Shown piece by piece: positions 49,101 to 56,669 of a DNA stretch of 64,000 bases (positions within the stretch are counted from its first letter, which is position 1; each line of letters starts with the position of its first letter). Under the pieces are notes generated by a model. The model was not told the DNA's origin. It saw only the letters and a program-made list of their open reading frames with translations, and ran no database searches. The stretch covers positions 3,910,001-3,974,000 of the forward strand of contig JAUIMM010000135.1 of assembly GCA_031769625.1 (NCBI GenBank). Direction: 5' to 3'. The translations under genes and the position numbers were made by a program. Source of the DNA: Taudactylus pleione (taxonomy: Eukaryota > Chordata > Amphibia > Anura > Myobatrachidae).

Positions 49101-52100
49101 TCGACCCCCAGACGATTCCATGAGATTCTAGGTACTGTTAATAGTCCTTCATCAACGGATCGCAGTAATCGAGTGGGACTGTAAGGAATCAGAAGCTGCT
49201 TCAGGTACCCTGGGCCATGGTCATGAAGGGCTTTGTAAGTTAGTAAGCCAATCTTGAAAACAATTCGCCATCTGACAAGCAGCCAGTGAAGGGAGTATAG
49301 AATGGGTGTTATGTGGCTGGAACGGGGCTGGTTGGTTAATAGCCTGGCAGCTGCGTTTTGTACCATCTGCAAGCGGTGTAATTCTTTTGCTGGGAGACCG
49401 AGGTAGAGGGCGTTGCAGTAGTCTAGGCGTGATGATATAAATGCATGTATGACTTTAGGCGGATCTTCTGAGGGAATTAAGTGCTTGATTCTGGCTATGT
49501 TCCTCAGATGAAAGAATGAGGATTTGATTGTGGCTGATACCTGATGTTTAAGTGTCAAGCCACTATCCAGAACAACACCAAGATTCCGCACATGTTTAGT
49601 GTTTTGTAATTCTGAACCCCCAAGCGTAAGTCCTGTTGGTTAGCTATGCTGTAGCCCTGTCCTGTGACCTATCATAAGGACCTCTGTTTTATCAGGGTTC
49701 AGTCGCAGCCAACTGGCACTCATCCACTCCTGAAGCTCAGCTAAGCAGCCATTTAGGGTTGTTATTGGGTCCTTTTTATCTGGAGAAAAGGACAGGTACA
49801 GTTGTGTATCATCTGCATAGCAGTGGTAGACCAGGCCATGACGTCTGATTATTTCACCCAATGGTAGCATGTATACTGCAAAAAGCATGGGAGATAGTAT
49901 AGAACCCTGTGGGATTCCACCGCATGGAAGTGGCACTGATGATGAAGAGTTTACTCCAGAAGAAACTCTCTGTGACCTGCCAGTGAGAAATGATTTGAAC
50001 CAGCTAAGGACTGTGCCATCCAGTCCACAGAAATTTTTCAGGCGCTCAATTAGAATCCCATGGTCCACAGTATCAAATGCTGCTGAGAGATCCAGAAGGA
50101 TTAAGATTGAACAATCACCTCTGTCTCTTGCCATCAGAAGATCATTAAGCACACATACAAGGGAAGTTTCAGTGCTATGTCCTCCTGAATCCTGACTGGA
50201 ATGGATCATAAATATCATGGGTAGACAGGTGGGTTTAAAGTTGCATTGCCACCACTTTCTCAATGACCTTTTTTAGAAAAGGAAGGTTTGATACTGGTCT
50301 ATAGTTGGTCATGCAGTCGGTGTCTAAATTAGGTTTTTTAAGAAGTGGTCTAACAATTGCTTCCTTTAGTGGTTCTGGAAAAATGGCTGTTTGCAAAGAG
50401 CATTGAACTATTTTTGCAATTACAGGGCCAATAATGTCTATACACCCTATGAGAAACTAGGTTGAAGCAGGGTCCAGATCACAGAATGTTGGACGCAACA
50501 TTCTGATAATTTTAGCAATGTCTTTTACATCCATTATGTCAAAGCTGTTCCAGGAAGACAGGTGGCTTACCTTGGCAGGCTTGGTCATTTGGCACTGCTT
50601 TGATGGCACTGTGGGGATTCCAGCCCGGATGGAGGATACTTTATCTGCAAAGAATTTTGCAAACTCATTGCATCTTGACTGGGAGAGGGTTTCATCATGC
50701 TGCAGGCATGCTGGTTTGCAAAGCATCTCCACTGTGCGGAAAATCTGAGCCGGCCTATTGTTTGCTGCCTTGATCTCATTTGAAAGGAACTCTGTTTTCT
50801 TACGGGTGATTGTTGATTTATATTCTCTAATATGTTTGATTAGTGTTAACTTATCCTCTACCAGGTTCGTCTTCCTCCATCGTCTTTCAAGTCTAAGCCC
50901 CCTTTTCTTGAGTTCACTAACACCATTGTCAGACCAAGGGGCTTGACGGTGTGGTATGATGGGTTGTATACGCACAGGGGCAATTATATCCATTGCAGCT
51001 GTCACATCCCTGTTATAGTAATGGACAAGGGAACAAGGATCTTCACAGGCCCCCATTACCACAGAAAGATCCAGGTTTGCTGCAAGAGCCTGGGGAATCA
51101 TGCCCCTCCTTGGACGATACCTTGTCAACTCCATGGGTAATGTTCAATTTTGAGGGGTTGCAACTGAGAAGTGAATTGAGTGGTGGTCTGACCACGTGAC
51201 TGGGTTTATATTTAGGTCAGAGACATCTAATCCAATCTGGAAGACAAGATCAAGAGTGTGACCACTTATATGAGTAGCCGAAGGAATGACTTGTGTGAGG
51301 CCCAGAGCATTCATTGTGCACAGGAGATCTTGGCCAAGGTGTGAGAGCTCATCATCAACCCATGCATTGAAATCCCCAAGGATCAGCCATCTTTGATGCT
51401 CCAGAACTAGTCCAGCAACAATATCTGCAAATTCTTGGAGAAATATCTTTCCATCTCCAGGGGGCGGTAAATGAGAAGTACTCTGAATCCTAAGTCTGTA
51501 GAACTCAGAGCAGCGATGCACTCAAATGAGTGAGTAATTTCCATTGGGTGGACCCTAAGTTTAAGTGCTTTTCTAAAGCAGATGGCCACTCCCCCTCCCC
51601 TGCGGTTAAGTCTTGGGTTGTGAATGACAGAATAATTTGTTGGAACTGCAGCTTCCAAGATAGGTGCTACATTTTCATCTAGCCAAGTCTCTGTAATACA
51701 GGCAAGACCTGCAGATTCAATAAGGTCAGCAATTGTGGCAGTCTTGTTTCTTATAGATCTGGTATTACAAAGGACAGACCTGATTGGGCATACCAGAGGG
51801 CCTGTAGTTTTCTTTATATTGAGTGTGGGGGTTCTGGGGATGTCAGTCACAGAGCGAGAGTTTAATGATCTGTTCTTCCAAGCACAGGGTCATTTGATAG
51901 GTACCACTTCTATTTGTCTTCTATATGAAACTGGTGAACCTGAAGGCAAGGAACTTACATGGTTACAGCGGATAACAGACTTTCGTCCTCGCTTCCCATG
52001 ACTGCCCCGTTGAGTTTTTTTGAAAATGCCAAAGGATATAAGAATGGAAGCCTGTGCTGGATCAATAGGAACTGCTGCTCGTGGTGGGCGGAGTGAAAGC

Positions 52101-55100
52101 ATAAAGCTGGATGAGTAAAAATACATTGGATCATCGATGAGAGAGCATGAATTGCATTTGATGATGAGAGAAGATCAAGCAGTTTTTATTTTTCTGTTTT
52201 CTCAACTCTGTGTGTGATCCAGAAGTTATAATGGAATTCATGAACAGTCTAATTTAATCTGGCAATTGCTATGTCCAGTTTCTTCTCTCTTGTACAAAGG
52301 GTATATTTTGAATAAGGAGTATCTAAATAAACTAACTTGTCTTTTCAGTTGATGATTTAGAGTCACACAAATTATTCCAGGGCAAAGCAGGCTTGTGGAA
52401 AGGTATTGTATAGGTGTGAAAATCCCAGTGTGAGACTCCTTTTGAAGTGGATATTCTGTGCAAGGGTAAAGATAACATGTCTCCAGGGGAAAAAATAATA
52501 AAAAATGGGATCCTGAATCTCTAAAGCCTAAAATATTTTTTTAATTTATATACACGCAAAATAATATTTAGAGGTGATCATGTAGGTATTTGTAGTATAC
52601 TAGGTGTTAAATCTATGGATTGCTAAGAACGGATTCAAATTTGCGTCTCTCTGCCTGTGGTAGTAGAGGTTTAAACCTCTGAGTTATATTAGCTCAGCTT
52701 GCAAATTAATGTTTCATGTTATACTTAAATAATCTCCAGTTGGTGCAAAGTAAAAAATCCCTGATTAATGTTATTGCTTTATATTGATGGCAATGCTCTG
52801 GGTTTGCTCTTTATATCTCTTTTATTTATATCATCTTTATTATATTTCTTCTTTTTTGAGAAATGTAATCTTTTCATTAGCATGGATTCGATGAACTTCC
52901 AATGAGAATGTTTGTTTTAATGCATGTGAATTTAATTAAGTGCCACAGATGCTATCTATTGCTAATTACTAATTAATTAATAATTAATTAATTATTAATT
53001 AATTAATTAATTAACTAATTAATTAATTGCTATTCATCCCATTGGACTGGGGTTACATAAATATGGAATCCCTGGCCCTAAGCCTTCTACACACTATCCC
53101 TCTGAAGAAAGTGCTAAAGAGGACAGTGGAGAAATGCGTTAGAGGGTAATCCCACACTGGTGCATACTTGTTAGAAGGATTCTTTTAGTTACATGACATT
53201 GCAGAGGAGTCATCTTATGCTGAGATGCTTTCTTTGTCAGCTGCATATAGGAGCCGCTACACAGGAGCTGCGCACTCCCTCCCCTACAGTGGGATTAATA
53301 CAGCAAGATTCAAAGACATTACCCTACATTGGAACACTGTGGTTTGTGGGACTTGGACCCAGGGGTAGGTTGAGATAAGCCTGGTAAGCAGTCATACAAA
53401 TGGCTCTATACCTCCATGATAATTGGAACTTTCGCTATATATTAATCCACACTATATGGATTACAATACCTCTCCATAAGAACTGCCTAATATACAGTAT
53501 GCCAATAGTGTGGGTTTTCACTTGAAAAAGGCATGCTGCATGAGTTTTAAAATTTACTTATGTGCTTGTTTGTGCATTATTACTGTAGCTTCATCAATTT
53601 TTATAGACTGTATGAATGCTGTAACTTATATATATATATACATTGTTATTAAATTGTGTAATTTTTATATATATAAGCGCTCTTTTTATAATATTAATTA
53701 TTATAATTATTTAGCTATTACAAGTGGTGATTGCAGAGTCACCTTTAGGAGCTGCTTTCTTTGTAACATGAGTTCATCATATCCATACAATATTTTTACA
53801 ATTTTTTAGCTCCTGAATCAGTTTTTGTTTTTTGCAACATCTTGCAAGTGGATCATTTTGGCAACCATGCTTGATCCTACAGTAGGTTTAAGTCGTATGT
53901 AATGTATTTCTTTACAACTGACACAGATCTTAAGAGATGCAAAGAGCTCCTGGCGAGCAAGTTGTCAGTACAAGTAGCACATTACACAGCAACGTCTCCT
54001 ACTTCAGTTTTTCCTGCAAATTCTGCTGCCAGGATAAAACTGACCTTTTCTAAGAGACCCACTGGGGGTGTGGATGATCAGTCAACTCAACGCACCAAAG
54101 TGAAAAAACATTTTGACACCTGGTCAGGCTTAAAAGAATTGCACACAATTATTGACACCTCTACCATGACTCAAACTGATAAAATTAGCATCAAGGATTA
54201 TATTAATGATAATGTACAAATTAGCATGTCACACAGTACCTTTGATAACTGGGAGGAAAAAAGACAATTTGTTCAAATAGCATTGGTTTACGTAAGCTGC
54301 CCACACTTCAATGTGTACTCGGAAAGAGTGTTTAGCACAGCCAGGAACCTGTGAGTGATCAGTGTACTTGGCTACTTTCAAAAAATTGGAAAAACTGATG
54401 TTCATAATATTGAAAAACAAATTCTATAAATAAGACATTTACAGCCAATTACAACAAAGTACAGATAATTCTGTGATTCCAGTGGGGATGAGCTAATATT
54501 TTGTTTTGATGATATTAACAACTGTGATGGGGGTGATGATGAAATGATAAGAACATCTTCCAACTGTGAAAATGATCAACAACAGTGTTATCCACCTTAA
54601 GCCCACTGGTACCTTGTTTTGTGGGGATCCAAATACACAGTGCACTTCAGTCACTAAAGTGGCAGTCCCTTTGCTGAAGTTCTTGGTTTGTTAAATTGTG
54701 TATTTTTTTTAAATATACAATATAAGAGTGGTTAGGAGGGCCCAAGGAAAATTCCATCATGCACCATTCTTCATTATGGGCTTTGCCAAGATTATGTGTA
54801 TTTGACAAGCAGTGCATATTTCTGTACTTTACAGGGGCAATCATTATTTTTGTATCTTACAATGCCATCCACCACCAGTCTCTCATCCAGGTGTATAAGC
54901 CTCGTTTCTGGCAGCTTCTCAGCAGATATAGAGTTGTATCATCAAATCATATTATCATATAATTACTAATTATTAACTTCAACTAGGCTGTTACTCTGCC
55001 TTTAATCTTTTGTATTGTCCTGAACACCTGTGATTTGCTGTTTGGATTCAGTTTCCACTTTAAAAAGCTCATTGGTATTTTGAAAGCTTGTTTTTTTAAT

Positions 55101-56669
55101 AGTTTTTTTTCCCATGTCTCTGCTTTCTTTTTCTTTATAGTTATTTTTACTGTTAGCAATCAATCAATCAATCAATCTTTTACCTGGCTTCCATTAAATA
55201 CTCCAACTCCATTTACCTGTGCTGGGCTCGGGCCTCTGATCTAATTCTTGAATAATGAAAACATTCTATATCATTGTATAGTTTATATTAAACTGCGATC
55301 CTGTCTGCCATTGCATTGTCACTATAGGATTGATTCATCAGTGCACGCACGTGCACTGCTGAACGCATATTCCCGATTGTCAGGAATCTGCGTGTCCGCG
55401 GGACCCATTCTGCGAGTGTGCAGAATGGATCCTGCTTAATCGCTGTGCAAGCCCTTGAATGCCTCTGCCTGACTGACAGGAAGAGGCATTTGAGGAGTGG
55501 TGTGGGGTCGACTGGTGTTCCTGGAAATGGGAGTGACCCCGTTTTCCGGGAGTGGCCAGCCCAGAGACTGCGTGGACATAGGTAGTCTTCTGGGCTTGCA
55601 AGCCGGCCAGCCTGAGTAAGTTGAGGCTTACTCAGCTCGCCAGCTGCCTAGCACCGTCCACCATCATGACCATCGACCACAGATGGTCGTGATGGTGATC
55701 CCAGCCTGTGACCTCCATCGCAGTGCTGGGATCGCAAATGCAGCAGGGGGTGTCATACACCTCCTGCTGCATTTGCATTATTGCAAGGATCGCATTTGCA
55801 AAACTGCCTGCGTGCATACATCATATATTATCTATAGCCTCTGTGCATACATCATTTATCTTTAGCCTGCGTGCATACATCATATATCTATAGCCTGCGT
55901 GCAGCTTTGCAATTGCAATCCTTGCTGAATCAGGCCCTATGGGGCAGATGTATGAAGCTCTGGAAACTGATAAAGTGCAGAGTGATAACTGAGCAGCCAC
56001 TCAGCTCCTAACTGTCATGTTACAGGCTGTGTTTGAAAAATGACGGTTGGGAGTTGATTGGTTGGTCGTTTATCACTCTACACTTTATCACTTCCCAAAG
56101 CTTCATACATCTGCCTCTATGTTTCCTAGATGTGCTACATTCTTTTTTTATACTGCACCGTGTTTTTGCTGCTGCTCTGTCGCTTAGTTTAGCCAGTCAG
56201 CTCACTGCAACCTTTGGCCAATATTGGTGAAAACAATATTGTGAGCTGGGAGGTGGTCAAAATTGACTGGAAATGTTATTGACGTTAATAATACTGTTGG
56301 AACAACAACAGGCCCAGATTACATTATTTTATCTGTTTATATACGAGTACCTGGATGCTGAGCAAGGTCTGTCCCAAAATGAAATTTCTTTTAAATAGCG
56401 TGGTAATAGTGTTGAAATATGCTGTGATAACATGCGGTATATATTAAGCCATTACTTTATTTTTTTTTTACTAGTTAGCCTCCTATGTCTTATATTGATT
56501 GTTTTGTCCCCTTTCCTCTGTACAGGTGAAAGGCTCCCTCTCCATGAACATCATCAGCATAGCTGTCAGCGTTATCACAGTGATCCTAAATAGCTTAGAT
56601 CTAGCATTTAATATTGATTGTTATAATTATGAACCTGACGTTTACAAATTATACTGCATAAAAGCTAAG
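21882..56669 (+). CDS. MS4A-family four-transmembrane protein (partial, four coding exons)
   Basis: Four exons (21882-22160, 30278-30388, 41263-41319, 56526-56669) join in phase 0 to give 197 residues of a membrane-spanning 4-domain subfamily A protein. The family includes CD20 (MS4A1) and FcεRIβ (MS4A2) and acts in plasma membrane signalling and trafficking complexes. Family marks: a Pro/Ala/Ser-rich cytoplasmic N-terminus, [10 protein letters not shown] before TM1, a GIVFWGSVF segment in TM2, a 57-nt exon encoding [10 protein letters not shown], and VKGSLSMN before TM3. A loop with two cysteines follows TM3. TM4 and the C-terminus are not found, so the 3' exons probably lie beyond the window. 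The start is the ATG eight bases after the acceptor, with A at -3; a second ATG follows two codons later. The subfamily member cannot be named; its N-terminus is MS4A4/8/15-like only in style. Confidence 0.9.
22625..23545. repeat. Repeat element with TTAGG-like internal array, split by another insertion
   Basis: Left part 22625-22770 (ATCCTGGCAC...ATGCCGGCA) and right part 23285-23545 (TTAGGGTTAAGCACTAGG repeats, then AGGATGCTGGCATC) resemble the two ends of the element at 33320-33800 in opposite orientation. About 500 bp between them (22775-23280) looks foreign and ends near CAATAAATATTTTT. Boundaries are approximate. Confidence 0.5.
23546..24400. other. Unassigned intronic DNA
   Basis: No ORF or repeat that I recognise. 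Mixed composition. Confidence 0.5.
24400..26031 (+). other. Possible LTR/leader of the gag remnant
   Basis: Upstream of the gag-like frame is 1.6 kb with a TATA-like TATATATTTAAG (about 24404), GC-rich DNA (24440-24840), an AATAAA (25900-25905) and an end TATTACA followed two bases later by a primer-site-like sequence (26034). This fits an LTR of roughly 1.6 kb, but the 5' end and a partner LTR were not found. Confidence 0.35.
26034..26052 (+). other. Candidate primer binding site of gag remnant
   Basis: TTGTCGTCCCCGAACAGGA lies right after the presumed LTR end and 12 nt before the gag ATG (26065). The CCCGAACAGG core resembles known retroelement primer sites; the tRNA is not assigned. Confidence 0.4.
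26065..27160 (+). pseudogene. gag: Gypsy-type Gag remnant, PNMA-like capsid
   Basis: A Gag-like protein broken by a frameshift near 26245, TAG at 26411 and TAA at 26954. The capsid part has [20 protein letters not shown] and [15 protein letters not shown], a pattern like the Gag of Gypsy elements from which PNMA/MOAP1 genes were domesticated. A zinc knuckle [14 protein letters not shown] lies at about 27050-27091. No protease or RT follows; a MITE fragment begins at 27195. The long frame 26468-26956 alone might look like a gene, but the breaks argue for a decayed retroelement in MS4A intron 1. Family relation is by eye only. Confidence 0.8.
27195..27330. mobile_element. Family A MITE, truncated
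   Basis: It begins in the left arm at CCAGTGCCAACCAACCAGCT and keeps the right arm GAGCTGATTGGCTGGTAATTT to GGCTTAGTAAATAGACC. The left end is missing, so it abuts the gag remnant. Confidence 0.7.
27331..27862. other. Unassigned intronic DNA
   Basis: AT-rich, no gene or clear repeat. Confidence 0.5.
27863..28039. mobile_element. Family A hairpin MITE, best preserved copy
   Basis: 177 bp. The ends GGGGTTAATTTACTAAGCAG and CTGCTTAGTAAATAGACCCC are inverted; the long arms AAGTGATAAGGTGCCAGCC and GCCAGCCAATCAGCTCCCAA are mirrored almost perfectly. It is flanked by TGA on both sides (27860-27862, 28040-28042), suggesting a 3-bp target duplication. Confidence 0.88.
28310..30161. repeat. Possible hAT-like composite element with minisatellite
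   Basis: It is bounded on the left by CCAGGGGTGGAAATACTGG and on the right by CTAAATCCGCCACTGTC, which faces inward as an inverted CAGTGGCGGATTTAG hAT-type end. Flanking 8-mers match poorly, so the boundaries are uncertain. Inside are the CACCCCATTCTCTGACA minisatellite and a (G)n run at 30078-30089. ORFs on both strands (28339-28807) overlap completely and look non-coding. Confidence 0.35.
28690..29165. repeat. CAGCACCCCATTCTCTGACA minisatellite
   Basis: About 13 units of 31-37 bp, CAGCACCCCATTCTCTGACA plus CCCCCAGCCATCTCT, with drift. The flanking sentence TGACACTGACAGCTGCAGCC occurs both before (28695) and after (29191) the array. Confidence 0.8.
30278..30388 (+). CDS. MS4A exon 3: TM1 and start of TM2
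   Basis: 37 codons between TTTTCCCTTAG and GTAAGT. TM1 is [20 protein letters not shown]; a short loop, IPLLSVRSG, leads into IVFWGSVF, the first half of TM2. It is too short to stand out as an ORF but both splice sites and the phase fit. Confidence 0.92.
30446..30622. mobile_element. Family A-like hairpin MITE, diverged
   Basis: Arms GTATTTATCAAAGCTGGGAG and CTCCCAGCTTTGATAAATAC are inverted, with ACCAATCAGCTTCC and GGAGCTGATTGGCTGGT inside. It lies 58 bp after the donor of MS4A exon 3. The outermost arm differs from other family A copies, marking a subfamily. Confidence 0.75.
30690..31130. repeat. GC-rich repeat with GCGGCGTCACTTACTT / TTGTGACGCCAATG ends
   Basis: It resembles the ends of the hAT-type element at 39219 (CAGTGGCATCACAAGG...GTGACGCCTCTG) but no 8-bp duplication is evident. 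It contains a CTCGCACGCCGGAGGCGTGC palindrome and TGGTGCGGCCCGCACC near the right end. Confidence 0.45.
31250..31426. mobile_element. Family A hairpin MITE
   Basis: Ends AGGATCTATTTACTAAGCAG and CTGCTTAGCAAATAGTCCT. Arms are mirrored as in the copy at 27863. It is followed immediately by a partial relative (31429-31515) starting GGGGGAGATGTACTAAGC. Confidence 0.85.
31429..31515. mobile_element. Partial relative of the 55941 MITE
   Basis: GAGATGTACTAAGCTCTGG...AACTCCTAACTGTCATG equals the left arm of the element at 55941-56120. The right arm is missing. Confidence 0.6.
31516..32230. other. Unassigned intronic DNA with repeat scraps
   Basis: At 31770-31890 a piece resembles the interior of the hAT MITE at 700-903 (ATGAAATAATTAGCACCACC). 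Otherwise nothing recognised. Confidence 0.5.
32231..32407. mobile_element. Family A hairpin MITE, variant arms
   Basis: Ends GGGGTCTATTTACTTCACC and GGCTTAGTAAAAAGACCCC. Arms read GGATGGAGATAAAGTGAAC and GTTCACTTTATCTCCATCC; the inner CCAATCAGCTCCTA/TAGGAGCTGATTGG core is shared with family A. The outer arm matches that of 27195-27330. Confidence 0.85.
32544..32708. mobile_element. Family B hairpin MITE, copy 2
   Basis: Right end TTAGTAAATATACCCC is identical to copy 1 (6941); left end has lost part of its TTTACTAA. It carries GCAACCAATCAGATTCTAGC and its complement. TGA flanks both sides (32541-32543, 32709-32711). Confidence 0.88.
32709..33319. other. Unassigned intronic DNA
   Basis: A hAT-like end CAGTGGTTCCCAAACTGTTT begins at 33045 but no matching right end was found. 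No gene. Confidence 0.45.
33320..33800. repeat. Repeat element with CCTAACCCTAA-rich core
   Basis: The ends carry CCCGGCAGCGGCAGCCCGAC (left) and ATGCCGGGCATTTCACC, then CCGGCTGTCAGTATAATGTC (right). The core 33433-33650 is a degenerate array of CCTAACCCTAA with CCCCCGGGG spacers. The element at 22625-23545 is the same type in the other orientation. Telomere-like units here are too imperfect to be a true interstitial telomere. Confidence 0.6.
33801..34251. other. Unassigned AT-rich intronic DNA
   Basis: No feature seen. Confidence 0.5.
34252..34607. mobile_element. Harbinger-like MITE with GGTGCATACACAC ends
   Basis: Ends GGTGCATACACACTAG and CAGTGTGTACGCACC are inverted. The interior is dense in palindromes: GACGATAT...ATATCGTC, GCTCAATGTC...GACATTGAGC, and AACGATAACGATATCGTTAT near 34550. 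Related elements are at 46486 and 63024, where TAA duplications support the PIF/Harbinger type. Confidence 0.75.
34756..38115 (-). pseudogene. L2-type LINE retrotransposon, degraded
   Basis: On the minus strand, broken frames follow the order endonuclease to RT. Endonuclease C-terminal sequence is at 36659-37039 ([23 protein letters not shown]). The RT has AFDTVDH around 35830, the YADD catalytic box around 35585, and the terminal [15 protein letters not shown] (near 35320) and [14 protein letters not shown] motifs at 34715-35368. The ALKTHYF ending near 34770 is typical of L2/CR1-clade LINEs. About 3.4 kb survive with many stops and frame changes; the tail end abuts DNA next to the MITE at 34252. 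ORF1 is not recognised. It sits antisense in MS4A intron 2. Confidence 0.88.
38116..39210. other. Unassigned intronic DNA
   Basis: A stretch ending near 38640 may be the 5' region of the LINE. No gene or element ends identified. Confidence 0.45.
39219..40937. mobile_element. 1.7-kb non-autonomous hAT-type element with internal minisatellite
   Basis: Ends CAGTGGCATCACAAGGG and CCCTAGTGACGCCTCTG are inverted. Flanking GCTCTAGC (39211-39218) and GCTCCAGC (40938-40945) match 7 of 8, as expected for a hAT target duplication. The interior starts and ends with GGTGTCACC/GGTGACACC motifs, then has the minisatellite 39590-40560. No transposase. Confidence 0.82.
39590..40560 (+). repeat. GGGGCACTACTGGGGGTACTGTATAA minisatellite
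   Basis: More than 30 units of about 24-34 bp (GGGGCACTACTGGGGGTACTG plus TATAA) with drift toward the right end. The shorter element at 61759-62509 holds a few units of the same motif, so the array expanded inside this copy. Confidence 0.88.
41263..41319 (+). CDS. MS4A exon 4: second half of TM2 (57 nt)
   Basis: 19 codons between TTGTTCTTGCAG and GTGAGT encode [19 protein letters not shown]. The exact length of 57 nt and the SGSLSI-AEKKPTKCL-like pattern are hallmarks of MS4A genes. Confidence 0.93.
41340..42060. repeat. Probable repeat element with CA-rich core
   Basis: It begins at AAGGGGCATATGCAAGG, ends near CACCTAATTGAATATG, and holds a GGGTCACACACAC array at 41680-41830. Starts only 20 bp after the donor of MS4A exon 4. 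Boundaries uncertain. Confidence 0.4.
42061..43009. other. Unassigned AT-rich intronic DNA
   Basis: No gene. TTTTGGTTTTGCCAAAGCC at about 42944 may belong to a MITE. Confidence 0.45.
43010..43460 (-). mobile_element. hAT transposon 3' end, minus strand
   Basis: The reverse complement matches the + strand hAT copy in two blocks: the GATTCCAGTGGGGATGAGCT part with 54420-54595, and the GGCCAATATTGG...GGGCC terminal part with 56113-56340. Here the two blocks are contiguous, which gives the original order. It encodes only the region after the transposase stop. Confidence 0.75.
43461..45160. other. Unassigned intronic DNA
   Basis: Loose repetition of AGTGCCCCTTT...CAGTGCTCCTAA between 43530 and 43800 and of ATGCCCCTTATATG-like units at 44040-44130. 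Otherwise AT-rich with no gene. Confidence 0.45.
45165..45430. repeat. GC-rich MITE-like repeat
   Basis: CCCTTTCAGATTGCAAATAGCGGGTC starts a stretch with local palindromes (CGGGTACCC at 45374, GGGTAACCCG-type pair). The right end is not defined. Confidence 0.4.
46019..46381. mobile_element. GATTCAG-end MITE (family C), copy 2
   Basis: Left end TTAAGGGGGTGATTCAGC, right end TGAAGTAGCCCCTAAG. The interior GAATTGCAAAGCTGC...GCAGCTTTGCAATTC is a strong hairpin close to the left end. Confidence 0.6.
46486..46885. mobile_element. PIF/Harbinger-like MITE, 400 bp
   Basis: Ends TGCTGGGCATACACTG and GCGTGTATGGCCAGCA are inverted, with a TAA duplication on both sides (46483-46485, 46886-46888), the Harbinger signature. 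Internal hairpins include CAGATAAAATGTCTGTC...CAGACATTTTATCTG, GCATGCTGGA...TCCAGCATGC and GATCCGCCGATATCGGCGGATC. Overlapping ORFs on both strands are palindrome artefacts. Confidence 0.88.
47090..48345. repeat. Tandem array framed by direct repeats
   Basis: Segment 47090-47215 (TTTTTCAGTGGCAGCTACT ... CCTGGTGTGTAAAAATA) recurs at 48153-48285, and a third weaker copy starts at 48295. The 47225-48075 tandem array lies between them. The whole looks like one repeat element; I do not recognise the family. Confidence 0.6.
47225..48075. repeat. A-B alternating tandem array (about 305-bp dimers)
   Basis: Repeats begin at about 47236, 47398, 47541, 47701, 47846 and 47990, so spacings alternate near 162/143/160/145. 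A units carry CTAGTATGTCTTCTGG and CCAATGTTACCACT; B units carry ACTCTATTAG and GCCCAGACCA. Both share GTGAAGTTTTCATCCAAAT, GTGGAAGGC and AGAACAGGCTCC. The final unit is divergent. Confidence 0.8.
48868..52130 (-). pseudogene. L2-type LINE retrotransposon, nearly full pol
   Basis: Minus strand. The 3' end is an (ATT)n tail (48868-48890) next to TATATAGCGCTTTTCTCC, a common L2 tail sequence. Reading leftward from 52 kb: AP endonuclease (51407-51850: [20 protein letters not shown]; 51144-51521: [15 protein letters not shown]), linker (50457-51134), RT (49640-50263: [24 protein letters not shown], catalytic YADDTQLYL) and C-terminal RT motifs (49031-49591: [28 protein letters not shown]). The frames are separated by stops and shifts, yet domains are well conserved, so this copy is younger than the LINE at 34756. 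It lies antisense in MS4A intron 3. Confidence 0.93.
52131..52954. other. Unassigned AT-rich intronic DNA
   Basis: It may include the LINE 5' UTR at its left edge. No gene. Confidence 0.45.
52960..53030. repeat. (AATT)n microsatellite
   Basis: TAATTAATTAATTAATTAAC-type units over about 70 bp, self-complementary. Confidence 0.9.
53085..53430. repeat. Possible Penelope-like 3' region fragment
   Basis: CTCTGAAGAAAGTGCT...GGAGAAATGCGTTAGAGG resembles the 'fold-back then GAAATGCGT' segment seen in the 3' region of the Penelope-like copy at 61080-61140. No coding part remains; low confidence. Confidence 0.3.
53790..54605 (+). pseudogene. hAT transposase, C-terminal fragment
   Basis: A 150-residue frame (53902-54354) ends with the hAT dimerisation motif, here [17 protein letters not shown], typical of ZBED/hAT transposases. 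Upstream, out of frame, MLDPTVGLS at about 53868 resembles the conserved MLDPRF segment. The N-terminal BED finger and catalytic core are absent. Similarity to the minus-strand copy at 43010-43460 stops at about 54595 and resumes at 56113. Confidence 0.8.
54606..55323. other. Unassigned DNA interrupting the hAT copy
   Basis: An (AATC)n run at 55158-55177. Nothing else recognised. Confidence 0.45.
55324..55940. mobile_element. GATTCAG-end MITE (family C), copy 3
   Basis: Left end ATAGGATTGATTCATCAG, right end CTGAATCAGGCCCTAT. Interior hairpins include CAGCAGGGGGTGTCA...CTCCTGCTGC. A short tandem (TGCGTGCATACATCATATAT, three units) is at 55809-55895. Confidence 0.7.
55941..56112. mobile_element. 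Family A-related hairpin MITE
   Basis: GGGGCAGATGTATGAAGC and GCTTCATACATCTGCC are inverted ends. Arms contain CACTCAGCTCCTAACTG and its mirror GGGAGTTGATTGGTTGG. It directly abuts the family C MITE. Confidence 0.8.
56113..56340 (+). mobile_element. hAT transposon 3' end, plus strand
   Basis: It continues the hAT copy at 53790-54605 after about 1.5 kb of inserted DNA, as judged from the uninterrupted minus-strand copy. GGCCAATATTGGTGAAAACA...ACAGGCCCAGATTAC is the terminal part. It ends 185 bp before MS4A exon 5. Confidence 0.7.
56526..56669 (+). CDS. MS4A exon 5: TM3 and following loop
   Basis: 48 codons between CCTCTGTACAG and [14 protein letters not shown] precedes TM3 ([20 protein letters not shown]). 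The loop [16 protein letters not shown] has two cysteines that could form a disulphide. The next exon should start TM4 but none was found up to 64000. Confidence 0.92.
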
